Assembly: GCA_946894095.1 (NCBI GenBank)
Contig: OX335647.2
Span: 10,000,001-10,064,000 of the forward strand
Direction of reading: 5' to 3'
Source of the DNA: Incurvaria masculella
Taxonomy: Eukaryota > Arthropoda > Insecta > Lepidoptera > Incurvariidae
Length of the DNA: 64,000 bases
The position numbers and the translations under genes are program-made. Each line of letters starts with the position of its first letter. Position 1 is the stretch's first letter. The notes under the pieces are model-generated. The model was not told the DNA's origin, did no database searches, and saw nothing but the letters and a program-made list of their open reading frames with translations. Shown in pieces: positions 63,912 through 64,000 of the stretch.

Positions 63912-64000
63912 TGAGCGGCTCGTAGCCTAGTGGCGCGGGTCTGGCCTAGCGTACCAGAGGCCTGGGTTCAATACCGACATGCACCACTGTCGTTCTCTTT
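63912..64000 (+). mobile_element. tRNA-derived SINE, cut by the window end
   Basis: GAGCGGCTCGTAGCCTAGTG (box A) and GGCCTGGGTTCAATACC (box B). Same family as 10740-10846, other strand. Continues beyond the window. Confidence 0.8.

Overview
The window looks like nuclear DNA from an insect, most likely a moth or butterfly (Lepidoptera). Short GC-rich exons sit in long AT-rich introns. The intergenic space is packed with repeat families typical of lepidopteran genomes: a CCGT-containing 'GGTTCCGTAC' repeat, tRNA-derived SINEs, 5'-truncated LINEs and many small inverted-repeat elements. No bacterial, viral or organellar features were seen. All four genes are conserved animal housekeeping or transport genes. 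I assembled them by joining exons at GT/AG sites, and the reading frame holds across every junction.

Layout. (1) 1-9 kb: repeats only, plus two relics of an RTE-type LINE. (2) 9.6-19.5 kb, + strand: a 12-exon SLC5-family sodium/solute symporter, 664 aa. Two of its introns carry decayed copies of pieces of its own exons. (3) 19.5-26.9 kb: repeats. (4) 26.9-27.4 kb, + strand: NDUFB11, a mitochondrial complex I accessory subunit, with its coding sequence in one exon. (5) 30.5-34.6 kb, - strand: a five-exon GRASP/GORASP Golgi stacking protein, 464 aa, complete including the Gly-2 N-terminus. (6) 34.6-45.5 kb: repeats, including a palindrome built from 100-bp tandem units (37.0-38.0 kb). (7) 45.6-55.5 kb, + strand: hyccin (FAM126), a plasma-membrane PI4-kinase complex subunit. 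It has six shared exons and two alternative phase-compatible last exons (482 or 522 aa). (8) 55.5-64 kb: a LINE tail, SINEs, foldback elements and otherwise unremarkable AT-rich DNA.

The four genes do not form an operon or a pathway. Two act in membrane biology (GRASP at the Golgi; hyccin in plasma-membrane PI4P supply), one is a plasma-membrane transporter and one a mitochondrial subunit. The strongest new observations are the pair of terminal exons in hyccin, the 100-bp palindromic array, a TTAA-bounded non-autonomous transposon family with five copies of exactly 550 bp, a nested MITE insertion with a visible target duplication, and the exon-fragment duplications inside the transporter gene. 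No tool was run: splice sites, translations and repeat boundaries were read by eye.
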